In this document: piece by piece, positions 35,967-44,209 of the stretch
Layout: every line of letters begins with the position of its first letter
How positions within the stretch are numbered: the first letter of the stretch is position 1
NCBI RefSeq assembly: GCF_012030425.1
Contig: NZ_JAAUVN010000006.1
Coordinates: 248,001 to 312,000, forward strand
Direction: 5' to 3'
From: Sphingobacterium sp. B16(2022)
GTDB lineage: Bacteria; Bacteroidota; Bacteroidia; Sphingobacteriales; Sphingobacteriaceae
Length of the DNA stretch: 64,000 bases
The notes under the pieces: model-generated
Told to the model about the DNA's origin: nothing
The model's database searches: none
Seen by the model: only the letters and a program-made list of their open reading frames with translations
Made by a program: the position numbers and the translations under genes

Positions 35967-36024
35967 TCTATTGCTTATATTTATAGACATTTAAGGAGAT
36001 TATAGTGGTTTTTAACCATCTTGC

Positions 36025-36996
36025 ATGCTGAAATTAAAAGAAATACAACGTCCCATCCTCAAGGAATTGGCAACTTTTGAAACTGAATTTAAAGCTTCAA
36101 TGAAAAGTTCAATCCCTCTATTAGATCGTATTACAGGATATATTGTGAAAACCAAAGGAAAACAGATGCGTCCAATGTTTGTTTTCTTTTCGGCAGGTCT
36201 GTGCAACGGTATAAAAGAATCCACCTATCGTGGCGCTTCCTTAGTTGAGTTGCTTCATACAGCGTCATTGGTTCATGATGATGTTGTAGACAATGCAAAT
36301 GAACGAAGAGGTTTCTTTTCTGTGAACGCACTCTGGAAAAATAAAGTATCCGTTCTAGTCGGTGATTTTTTACTTTCCAAAGGATTGCTTCTTTCAGTAA
36401 AGCATCATGAATACGACTTACTGAAAATTGTTTCAGAGGCCGTTGAACAAATGAGTGAAGGTGAATTATTACAGATTGAAAAAGCACGAAAACTAGATAT
36501 CGAAGAATCAATCTATTTTGAAGTCATCCGTCAGAAGACAGCTTCATTGATTGCTTCCTGTTGTGCTTGTGGAGCATCATCATCTGGTGCCGATGCGACG
36601 ACCGTTCAGAAACTACATGCATTTGGCGAAAAAATAGGTATCGCCTTTCAAATAAAAGATGATTTATTTGATTTTGGAATCGACGATGTGGGCAAGCCAC
36701 TCGGAAATGATATCAAAGAAAAAAAAATGACCCTACCACTGATATATGCATTGAGTCAAGCGGACAAATCAGAAAAAAGAAGAATCATCAATCTGGTAAA
36801 AAACCATAATGATGACAATAAAAAAGTAGCAGAAGTCATCGCGTTTGTAAGACAAAGTGGTGGATTGGAATATGCAACAGAAAAAATGTTGGATTACCAA
36901 AAAGATGCTTTTAAAATATTAGATGAATTTCCTGATAATGAATATAAAACAGGGTTACTACAACTTGTCAAATTTACAACTGAAAGAAAAAAATAG
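36025..36996 (+). CDS. trans-polyprenyl diphosphate synthase
   Basis: A 323-residue all-helical isoprenoid chain elongase. The two aspartate-rich magnesium sites are present: LVHDDVVDNANERRG and FQIKDDLFDFG. The length and motif context fit the medium/long-chain synthases that make the side chain of menaquinone (a 7- or 8-unit chain would be expected in Sphingobacteriaceae), but chain length cannot be read reliably from sequence alone. The next gene, a TerC protein, starts 3 bases after the stop, so they are co-transcribed. Confidence 0.92.
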   Translation: MLKLKEIQRPILKELATFETEFKASMKSSIPLLDRITGYIVKTKGKQMRPMFVFFSAGLCNGIKESTYRGASLVELLHTASLVHDDVVDNANERRGFFSVNALWKNKVSVLVGDFLLSKGLLLSVKHHEYDLLKIVSEAVEQMSEGELLQIEKARKLDIEESIYFEVIRQKTASLIASCCACGASSSGADATTVQKLHAFGEKIGIAFQIKDDLFDFGIDDVGKPLGNDIKEKKMTLPLIYALSQADKSEKRRIINLVKNHNDDNKKVAEVIAFVRQSGGLEYATEKMLDYQKDAFKILDEFPDNEYKTGLLQLVKFTTERKK

Positions 36997-36999
36997 AAA

Positions 37000-38058
37000 A
37001 TGAGTCACGAGATCATGTTTTTTGGAGGATTTTTAATCTTCATTATTTTAATGTTAGCGATCGATTTAGGAGTGTTTTCAAAAGGAGACAAAACTGTATC
37101 CCTAAAAAGTGCCGCCATCATGAGTATAATCTGGGTATTATTAGCATTAGGCTTCTACTGGGTTTTACGTCACTATGGCCATGAATTACACAACATTCAA
37201 GATCTAGATCATCTGCAACAAGTCATCAAAGCTCATCTGCATGACGTTAAAATCATACCTGGAGATCTGGAAGGAAGTATTGCGTTATACAATAACAACC
37301 TAGCCCTAGAATTTATAACAGGCTATGTAGTAGAATATGCCCTATCTGTCGATAATATCTTCGTTATGGTGCTCTTATTTTCATCTTTTGGTATTCCAGA
37401 ACGTTACTACCATAAAGTATTGGTATGGGGCGTAATTGGAGCTGTATTAATGCGTTTCATATTCATCTTCTTAGGAGCAGCATTGATTACAAAATTCGGG
37501 TGGATCTTATACATCTTCGGTGGATTCTTATTGATTACCGGTATTAAGATGTTCTTAAATAGAAATCAAGAGGAAGAAGTAGATCCACAAAACCATCCTG
37601 TGGTAAAATTTGCATCTAAATATTTTAAGGTGACGCCTAAATTAGATGGTGGTCACTTTTTCCATATTGAAAATGGTGTCAAATATATGACACCTTTATT
37701 CTTGGTTCTGTTGGTAATTGAATTTACCGATTTAATTTTTGCTGTAGATTCTATTCCAGCGATCTTCTCGGTAACAAAAGATGCATACGTCGTATTTTTC
37801 TCAAATATCTTCGCGGTATTAGGATTGCGCTCTATGTTCTTCTTATTGGTTAATATCATTCACAAATTCCATTACCTGAAGGTAGGATTAGCATTTTTAC
37901 TAATTTTCATCGGATTAAAAATGTTACTGCATCACTGGTTGGTACAAATTGGTTTTTCAACATCACATTCATTGATTATTATCGTCAGTATTTTGGTGAT
38001 CAGTGTCGTCGCGTCATTGGTATTTCCTAAAAAACCAGATCTCAAAATAGAAAATTAA
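37000..38058 (+). CDS. TerC family integral membrane protein
   Basis: A 352-residue protein with about nine membrane helices. The TerC signature is strong: acidic residues inside helices in EYALSVDNIFVMVLLFSSF and IEFTDLIFAVDSIPAIF. Members are linked to tellurite resistance and, in some bacteria, to metal (manganese) export during secretion. A roughly 40-residue insert (HELHNIQDLDHLQQ...) between the early helices is hydrophilic. It follows the polyprenyl synthase by 3 bases and ends in a strong terminator. Confidence 0.92.
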   Translation: MSHEIMFFGGFLIFIILMLAIDLGVFSKGDKTVSLKSAAIMSIIWVLLALGFYWVLRHYGHELHNIQDLDHLQQVIKAHLHDVKIIPGDLEGSIALYNNNLALEFITGYVVEYALSVDNIFVMVLLFSSFGIPERYYHKVLVWGVIGAVLMRFIFIFLGAALITKFGWILYIFGGFLLITGIKMFLNRNQEEEVDPQNHPVVKFASKYFKVTPKLDGGHFFHIENGVKYMTPLFLVLLVIEFTDLIFAVDSIPAIFSVTKDAYVVFFSNIFAVLGLRSMFFLLVNIIHKFHYLKVGLAFLLIFIGLKMLLHHWLVQIGFSTSHSLIIIVSILVISVVASLVFPKKPDLKIEN

Positions 38059-38060
38059 TA

Positions 38061-38088
38061 AAAAACGGGGCTTTAAAAGCCCCGTTTT
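38061..38088 (+). terminator. terminator after the terC-type gene
   Basis: AAAAACGGGGCTT / AAGCCCCGTTTTT hairpin with a long T run, directly after the stop codon. Confidence 0.92.
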
Positions 38089-38189
38089 TTTGTTAAGCAC
38101 AATTTTATTACAATCAAATTGTAAGAATGTCATGATGGTAAATGAATTTATTTTTAATTTAGCATCATAAAATCATTAACTTTTAAAAA

Positions 38190-39377
38190 ATGAATTGGAA
38201 TAAATCACTCGTATTGGCAGCATCACTATTTGCAGCTTCATTACAAGTAGTACAGGCTCAGGATAATTTAATCAATGCCTTAAAAACAAATCAAAATGAT
38301 AACAGTAAGGCTGGCTTTACTTTTACCGAAATCATTAATCTAAAAAATACTTCGATCAAAAACCAAGGTTCTTCCGGTACTTGCTGGTCATATTCTGGGA
38401 ATTCATTCCTAGAGTCTGAAATGATTCGTATGGGAAAAGAACCTGTAGAAATTTCACAGATTTTCTCTGCTCGTAATACTTATTTAGGAAAAGCAAAAAA
38501 CTACGTGCGTTTACACGGTGGATTATCTTTAGGCGAAGGTGGACAATTTCATGATGTTTTAAATGCGTTCCGCCACTATGGTGCTTTGCCACAAACAGAG
38601 TACACAGGCCTACACTATGGATCTGATAAAAACAACTTTGGTGAAATGACCAATATGTTGGATGCCATGTTAGCTACTTTTGTAAAAAGCAAGACGTTAA
38701 CTCCAAACTGGGAAAAAGCATACACTGCAGCAATGGATTCGTACCTAGGTGAGGTCCCTAAAAGCTTCCAATACAAAGGTAAAAGCTATACACCTCGTAC
38801 ATTTGCTGATCAAGTAATTGGTATCAACCCTGATGAATATGTCGGTATTGCCTCTGTTACAGATCAACCTTACTACAATAAATTTGTATTATTGATTCCT
38901 GATAACTGGTCATTTGATAATTTTTATAATGTTCAAATCAATGACCTGACTGATATCATTGACAATGCATTGAATAATGGTTATACAGTAGCTTGGGCAA
39001 CAGATGTTTCTGAAAAAAGCTTTAGCTGGAAAAATGGTGTTGCTTATGTCCCTGCAAAACCATTCGAGCAAATGACCCCACAGGAACAACAAGAAATGTT
39101 TGTTGGACCAAAACCTGAGGCTAAAATTACAGCTGAACAAAGACAGACTGCTTTCGACAACTACCAAACAACTGATGATCATGGTATGCACATCGTTGGA
39201 TTAGCCAAAGATCAAACAGGCAAAGAGTATTATATCGTTAAAAACTCTTGGGGTGTGACAAACGATTATAAAGGTTACTTGTATGTAACAAAAGAGTTTG
39301 TTCGTTACAAAACAACATCACTTTTAGTTCATAAAGATGGAATTCAAAAAGGTTTAAAGTCCAAAATGAAGATCTAG
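38190..39377 (+). CDS. secreted C1-family cysteine peptidase (aminopeptidase C/bleomycin hydrolase type)
   Basis: A 395-residue papain-fold enzyme with a signal peptide (to VVQAQ, residue 24). The triad is Cys65 (GSSGTCWSYSG), His334 (DHGMHIVGLA) and Asn352 (IVKNSWG). The spacing and the KNQGSSGTCW context match the PepC/bleomycin-hydrolase group, which in most bacteria is cytoplasmic; here export is predicted, as in Bacteroidota homologues. It stands alone between two terminators. Peptide preference is unknown. Confidence 0.92.
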   Translation: MNWNKSLVLAASLFAASLQVVQAQDNLINALKTNQNDNSKAGFTFTEIINLKNTSIKNQGSSGTCWSYSGNSFLESEMIRMGKEPVEISQIFSARNTYLGKAKNYVRLHGGLSLGEGGQFHDVLNAFRHYGALPQTEYTGLHYGSDKNNFGEMTNMLDAMLATFVKSKTLTPNWEKAYTAAMDSYLGEVPKSFQYKGKSYTPRTFADQVIGINPDEYVGIASVTDQPYYNKFVLLIPDNWSFDNFYNVQINDLTDIIDNALNNGYTVAWATDVSEKSFSWKNGVAYVPAKPFEQMTPQEQQEMFVGPKPEAKITAEQRQTAFDNYQTTDDHGMHIVGLAKDQTGKEYYIVKNSWGVTNDYKGYLYVTKEFVRYKTTSLLVHKDGIQKGLKSKMKI

Positions 39378-39400
39378 GCTTATAAAAAGCACCATTCTAC

Positions 39401-39443
39401 AAATAGGTTACAGAAATAAATTTCTGTAACCTATTTTTTTTAC
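39401..39443 (+). terminator. terminator of the C1 peptidase gene
   Basis: A 16-base perfect stem (AAATAGGTTACAGAAA at 39401-39416 and its complement at 39421-39436), TAAA loop, then a T run. Confidence 0.92.
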
Positions 39444-39506
39444 AATTTTATTACATAACTTTAATTTCAAGAAATGATTAAGTGAGCAACTTCTTAGAGA
39501 CTGGTT

Positions 39507-40736
39507 ATGAAAAAGATATTATTATTCCTCCTTATTTTACCCTTTGCCGTTATAGGTCAAGAAAAAGGAATAACATTTGAGCACGGATTGAACTGGAGCC
39601 AAATTAAAGAAAAAGCAAAAAAAGAAAACAAATTTATCTTTGTGGATTTGTTTACTACCTGGTGTGGTCCTTGTAAATACATGAGTGCTAGTGTATTTTC
39701 ACAAACAAAAGTGGGAGATTTCTTCAATTCTAAATTTGTTAATACCAAAATCCAAATGGATAAAACGGACAAGGACAGTGAAGAAGTGAAAGCATGGTAT
39801 GAAGAAGCCGAGCGGTTCGGTAAAGACTACAAAATTGCCGCATATCCTACCTTCTTAATTTTCAATCCTCAAGGTGAACTTGTGCACCGTATGGTCGGAG
39901 GTGGCGATGCTGATGAATTTATTGAGCGGAGTAAAGATGCTTTAAAACCTGAAACACAGTATTATGCCTTGTTAAAAGCGTTTAACGAGAATCCAACAGA
40001 TTTATCATTAGCGCACCGTATGGTTAGAGCTGCGAACACAGCTTATGATGAAGCTACTGTGACACAAGCTGAAGATATCATTATCTCCCATACCAAACCT
40101 GAAAATTTAACGAAAGAATGTGCAGCCTATCTCGTGGCAAACACACGCACATCCCGATCTAGAGCTTTCGAGCTACTACGGGATAATCCTGAAAAAATTG
40201 ATGCTTTATTAGAAAAAAATGGCGCGGCAAATCGTGTACTTGCCACTGTGGCCATCAATGAAGTATTAGGAACTAAAATCGATTTCAATACAGAACCTAA
40301 TTGGGAAGCTTTAAAAACAGAAATTTCCGACAAATACACAAATATCAATTTTGACCCAATCTTCAAATTGATGAAGGCACAGTATTATGTACAATCGCGT
40401 AATTGGTCTTCTTTAACAAATATTGTTGACAGCTATTTAACATCAGAAGATCTAAATTCAAATCAATTGAATAGTTATGCTTGGGAAATTTTTGAAAACA
40501 GTACCGATGCGGCATGTTTAGACGCAGCTTTAAAATGGAGCAAAAGAGCTGTAGAACAAGATGTAAAAAGCGCATACTTAGACACCTATGCCAATCTACT
40601 GTATAAAAAAGGAGATAAGATAAATGCTATAAAATGGCAAGAAGAAGCATTATCTCTGGCGACAGAAGGTGAACAAGATAACTATCAGGATACATTAGCT
40701 AAAATGAAAAGCGATATCCCAACCTGGAATCTATAA
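39507..40736 (+). CDS. periplasmic thioredoxin-like protein with long helical C-terminus
   Basis: A 409-residue protein with a signal peptide (to about VIGQ, residue 18), a thioredoxin domain (about 25-150) carrying the redox pair Cys53-Cys56 (TTWCGPCKYM) and the cis-proline region AYPTFLIFN. About 250 further residues are mostly helical and TPR-like near the end (ALKWSKRAVEQDVKSAYLDT...). It probably handles disulfides or acts as a reductase in the periplasm. The helical part may bind partners. It converges with the alcohol dehydrogenase gene. Confidence 0.88.
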   Translation: MKKILLFLLILPFAVIGQEKGITFEHGLNWSQIKEKAKKENKFIFVDLFTTWCGPCKYMSASVFSQTKVGDFFNSKFVNTKIQMDKTDKDSEEVKAWYEEAERFGKDYKIAAYPTFLIFNPQGELVHRMVGGGDADEFIERSKDALKPETQYYALLKAFNENPTDLSLAHRMVRAANTAYDEATVTQAEDIIISHTKPENLTKECAAYLVANTRTSRSRAFELLRDNPEKIDALLEKNGAANRVLATVAINEVLGTKIDFNTEPNWEALKTEISDKYTNINFDPIFKLMKAQYYVQSRNWSSLTNIVDSYLTSEDLNSNQLNSYAWEIFENSTDAACLDAALKWSKRAVEQDVKSAYLDTYANLLYKKGDKINAIKWQEEALSLATEGEQDNYQDTLAKMKSDIPTWNL

Positions 40737-40763
40737 TACTCTTGAACATAATTATTAAATAGA

Positions 40764-40798
40764 AAAAGGGTCGAAAATAAATAATTTTCAACCCTTTT
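40764..40798. terminator. bidirectional terminator between convergent genes
   Basis: Arms AAAAGGGTCGAAAAT (40764-40778) and ATTTTCAACCCTTTT (40784-40798), one mismatch (G-U in one strand), with A/T runs on both flanks. Confidence 0.82.
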
Positions 40799-40815
40799 CG
40801 ATATCAGAGAAACTA

Positions 40816-41865
40816 TTAACTGTTTTTCAATGATTTCATATCGATTACAAAACGGTACTTCACATCTGATTTAATCATACGTTCGTATGCATTATTGATA
40901 TCTTGAATATTGATAACCTCAACATCTGAAACGATCTGGTGTTCACCACAGAAATCTAACATTTCCTGTGTCTCTTTGATACCACCGATCAACGATCCCG
41001 CTAAGTGTCTACGCTTACCGATCAGCAAACCACCATGAACTCCTGGTAATGGCTCTACAGCTCCCACAATACACATTGTTTTATCCAATTTTAAAAGACT
41101 TAAATATGGATTAACATCGTGACCTACTGGAATCGTATTCAATAAAAAGTCAAAAGTATTCGTATGAGCCTGTAATTGTGCTGCATCTTTAGAAATCAAA
41201 ACTTCATCAGCTCCTAATTGCTTTGCATCTTCACCTTTTTCTGGAGAAGTTGTAATCATGACCACATGTGCACCCATCGCTTTCGCAAATTTAACACCCA
41301 TATGCCCTAATCCTCCAAGGCCAATAACACCAACTTTATCACCTTTTTTCACATTCCAGTGACGCAAAGGCGACCATGTTGTAATACCGGCACACAATAG
41401 AGGAGCAGCTGCTTTCACATCAATTGTTGTCGGGATACTCAGAACAAAATCTTCCTCTACAACGATATTCTCCGAGTAGCCACCATAAGTAATACCACCA
41501 TGTTTAGATTTAGCACTGTTATAAGTGCCGATCATCCCACTTTCGCAGTACTGCTCCAACCCTTCATCACAAGGATTACAGTGCTTGCATGATTCGACCA
41601 TACAGCCTACACCAACAAGGTCACCGACCTTATATTTTGTCACATTTGGCCCTACGGCCAACACACGCCCAATAATTTCATGGCCAGGAACTACTGGGTA
41701 ATGTGGCTGTCCCCATTCTGCTCTTGCTGTATGAATGTCACTATGGCAAACACCACAATATTCAATATCAATAAAAACATCTTTATCCTGCAAATCCCGG
41801 CGTTGAATCTGATGTGGTTTTAAATCTTCGGCCTCCGAAAAGGCTGCATATGCTTTTGTACTCAT
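40816..41865 (-). CDS. zinc-dependent NADP(H) alcohol dehydrogenase (YahK/CAD type)
   Basis: A 349-residue medium-chain dehydrogenase. The catalytic zinc ligands are in EYCGVCHSD (Cys37) and PGHE (His62); the structural zinc site is Cys93, Cys96, Cys99 and Cys107. The Rossmann motif GLGGLGHMGVKFAKAMG is present. It belongs to the cinnamyl-alcohol-dehydrogenase-like group that reduces a wide range of aldehydes, probably with NADPH. It is a lone gene with no terminator shared with prolyl oligopeptidase upstream, whose own terminator separates them. Confidence 0.93.
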   Translation of the reverse strand: MSTKAYAAFSEAEDLKPHQIQRRDLQDKDVFIDIEYCGVCHSDIHTARAEWGQPHYPVVPGHEIIGRVLAVGPNVTKYKVGDLVGVGCMVESCKHCNPCDEGLEQYCESGMIGTYNSAKSKHGGITYGGYSENIVVEEDFVLSIPTTIDVKAAAPLLCAGITTWSPLRHWNVKKGDKVGVIGLGGLGHMGVKFAKAMGAHVVMITTSPEKGEDAKQLGADEVLISKDAAQLQAHTNTFDFLLNTIPVGHDVNPYLSLLKLDKTMCIVGAVEPLPGVHGGLLIGKRRHLAGSLIGGIKETQEMLDFCGEHQIVSDVEVINIQDINNAYERMIKSDVKYRFVIDMKSLKNS

Positions 41866-41903
41866 CTTAGTTTGTTTTAAGTAAAAGTAGCTCTTTTAAT
41901 AAA

Positions 41904-41930
41904 AAATCCACTCTTGTCGGGAGTGGATTT
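41904..41930 (-). terminator. terminator of the prolyl oligopeptidase gene
   Basis: Arms AAATCCACTC (41904-41913) and GAGTGGATTT (41921-41930) with a T run on the minus strand, 15 bases past the peptidase stop. Confidence 0.87.
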
Positions 41931-41945
41931 ACTTTGAAATGATAT

Positions 41946-44060
41946 TTATTTTAGTGCTTTAATTCCCATATTCCACAGGGTAAAAGCATATTTATCAGCT
42001 GTTTCATTAATCACCACTTCTGTAGAGCGACCTGCCCCATGACCAGCTTTTGTTTCAATCCGAATAAGAACAGGACGATCACACTTCTGTTTTGCCTGTA
42101 ATTCTGAAACAAACTTATAAGAATGTGCCGGCACTACACGGTCATCATGATCTCCGGTGGTAACCAAAGTCGCAGGATAACACACACCTTCTTTAACATT
42201 ATGTACAGGTGAATATCCCTTCAGATAATCAAACATCTCTTTACTGTCATTAGCAGTACCATAATCATATCCCCAACCTGCTCCAGCTGTAAATGTATGG
42301 TAACGTAACATATCCAGCACTCCTACTGCTGGTAAAGCTACTTTTGCAATAGTTGGATCTAACGTAATGGTTGCCCCAACGAGCAATCCTCCATTTGAAC
42401 CTCCAGATAGTGCAGTATAATCAGGAGAAGTATAGCCATTGCTCTGTAAATACTTTGCTGCGGCAATAAAATCGTTAAACACATTCAGCTTATTAAACTG
42501 ACGGCCACCATCATGCCATTTTTGACCATATTCGCCACCACCTCGTAAGTTTGCGACAGCATATACGCCGCCATTTTGAATCCAATTGGCTGTAGATACA
42601 CTAAAACCAGGAGTCAAACTGATATTAAAACCACCATAACCATAAACAATAGTCGGATTTTTACCATCCAGCTTCAATCCCTTTTTGTGCGTGATGATCA
42701 TTGGAACTTTTGTTCCATCTTTTGATGTGTAGAAAACCTGTTTAGATTCAAACTCATCTGAATTAAACTTCACTTTAGGTTTAATATAAACCTCAGATTG
42801 TCCATTGTCTACATTAAATGTAAAACTTGTAGATGGGGTGATGTAATTGGAAAAACCATAATAGATTGTTTTTTCCTTTTTCTTACCCGAAAAACCTGCA
42901 GCAGTTCCTACACCCGGTAATTTGATCTCACGGATTTTTTTACCTGTATAATCGTATTGTTCAATAACTGAAATGGCATCTTTAAGATAATTGGCAAATA
43001 AATAACCACCACCAGTCGAAACTTCAAAGACATTTTCCGTTTGAGGAATTACATCAATCCAGTTCTTCGATTCAGGTTGACGAATATTCATCTTCACCAA
43101 TTTATTATTTGGTGCATTTAAATTTGTTTGCACATAAAAAGTATCGCCATCATTGTCAATAATACTTGTGTTACTGTCAAATCCACTTAAGATATTGATG
43201 ATCTTACTTCCAGGCTTAGATAAATCCTGTACATACAATTCATTGCCGGTCGTTGTATTTGCGGCAGAAATGATTAAAAACCGCTCATCATCCGTTAAGT
43301 TGGCACCGATATAACGGCGTTGAACAGCAGCTCCACCAAAAATCATTTTATCTTTTGCCTGAGCGGTACCTAGTTGATGAAAATAAACTTTATGTTGATC
43401 TGTTTTCTCCGATAATTCTGAGCCTTTCGGTTTATCATAGCTGGAGTAATAAAATCCAGTATTCCCCTTCCAGGCAATACCTGAGAATTTGATATCAATT
43501 AACGTCTCACCAATTTGTTTTTTATCAGCAGTATTCAAAATAATTACTTTTCTCCAATCCGAGCCTCCTTCTGAAATAGAATAAGCCATCAAACTACCGT
43601 CTTTTGAAAAACTTACATCTGACAAAGAAGTTGATCCATCTTTAGAAAATGTATTTGGATCTAAAAAGACCTCTTCCTTTCCACCTTTATTTGATTTTCT
43701 ATATAGAACGGCGTGTTGCTGCAAACCATCATTTTTATAAAAATAAGTATAAGCACCCTCTATAAAAGGAGTTCCAACTTTCTCATAATTCCAAATATCT
43801 GTCAATTGATGTTTCAGCTGATCGCGATATGGAATCTGAGCTAAATAATCATACGTCACTTTATTTTGCGCAACAACCCAAGATTTTGTATCCGCTGCTA
43901 AGTCATTTTCCAACCAACGGTAGGGATCTGGAACTGATTCGCCAAAGAACTGATCAACTACCTGACCTTTTTTTGTTTCTGGATATTTCAATTCTTGTGC
44001 GTTTCCAAGATGTACGGAAATAGCTATTACTGTTAAAATTAAACTCAGTTTTTTATTCAT
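41946..44060 (-). CDS. secreted prolyl oligopeptidase (S9A)
   Basis: A 704-residue serine peptidase cutting short peptides after proline. The signal peptide is clear (MNKKLSLILTVIAISVHLGNA). A seven-bladed propeller (about 85-430) covers the hydrolase domain, where Ser555 (GGSNGG), the Asp in GDHDDRVV and the His in AGHGAG form the triad. I chose the ATG at 44060; the ATG at 44087 adds nine residues and buries the signal. A TAAATTTG box at 44085-44092 overlaps that rejected start, which supports the shorter form. Confidence 0.94.
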   Translation of the reverse strand: MNKKLSLILTVIAISVHLGNAQELKYPETKKGQVVDQFFGESVPDPYRWLENDLAADTKSWVVAQNKVTYDYLAQIPYRDQLKHQLTDIWNYEKVGTPFIEGAYTYFYKNDGLQQHAVLYRKSNKGGKEEVFLDPNTFSKDGSTSLSDVSFSKDGSLMAYSISEGGSDWRKVIILNTADKKQIGETLIDIKFSGIAWKGNTGFYYSSYDKPKGSELSEKTDQHKVYFHQLGTAQAKDKMIFGGAAVQRRYIGANLTDDERFLIISAANTTTGNELYVQDLSKPGSKIINILSGFDSNTSIIDNDGDTFYVQTNLNAPNNKLVKMNIRQPESKNWIDVIPQTENVFEVSTGGGYLFANYLKDAISVIEQYDYTGKKIREIKLPGVGTAAGFSGKKKEKTIYYGFSNYITPSTSFTFNVDNGQSEVYIKPKVKFNSDEFESKQVFYTSKDGTKVPMIITHKKGLKLDGKNPTIVYGYGGFNISLTPGFSVSTANWIQNGGVYAVANLRGGGEYGQKWHDGGRQFNKLNVFNDFIAAAKYLQSNGYTSPDYTALSGGSNGGLLVGATITLDPTIAKVALPAVGVLDMLRYHTFTAGAGWGYDYGTANDSKEMFDYLKGYSPVHNVKEGVCYPATLVTTGDHDDRVVPAHSYKFVSELQAKQKCDRPVLIRIETKAGHGAGRSTEVVINETADKYAFTLWNMGIKALK

Positions 44061-44084
44061 GTTTTTTTCAAATGAGGTTATAAA

Positions 44085-44092
44085 CAAATTTA
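44085..44092 (-). promoter_or_regulatory. candidate -7 box for prolyl oligopeptidase (TAAATTTG)
   Basis: Minus-strand box about 25 bases before the ATG at 44060. No clear -33 element; the AT-rich setting lowers confidence. Confidence 0.35.
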
Positions 44093-44209
44093 ATAAATTA
44101 TAACGTGTTTCAGCGCCGCTTAAATAATTAGATTAGGCAAACATTTTTTCAACAAAATTCGTTTACTACAGAAAATATCGCAAATTGCCTAAGTATAAAT
44201 TAACATCGA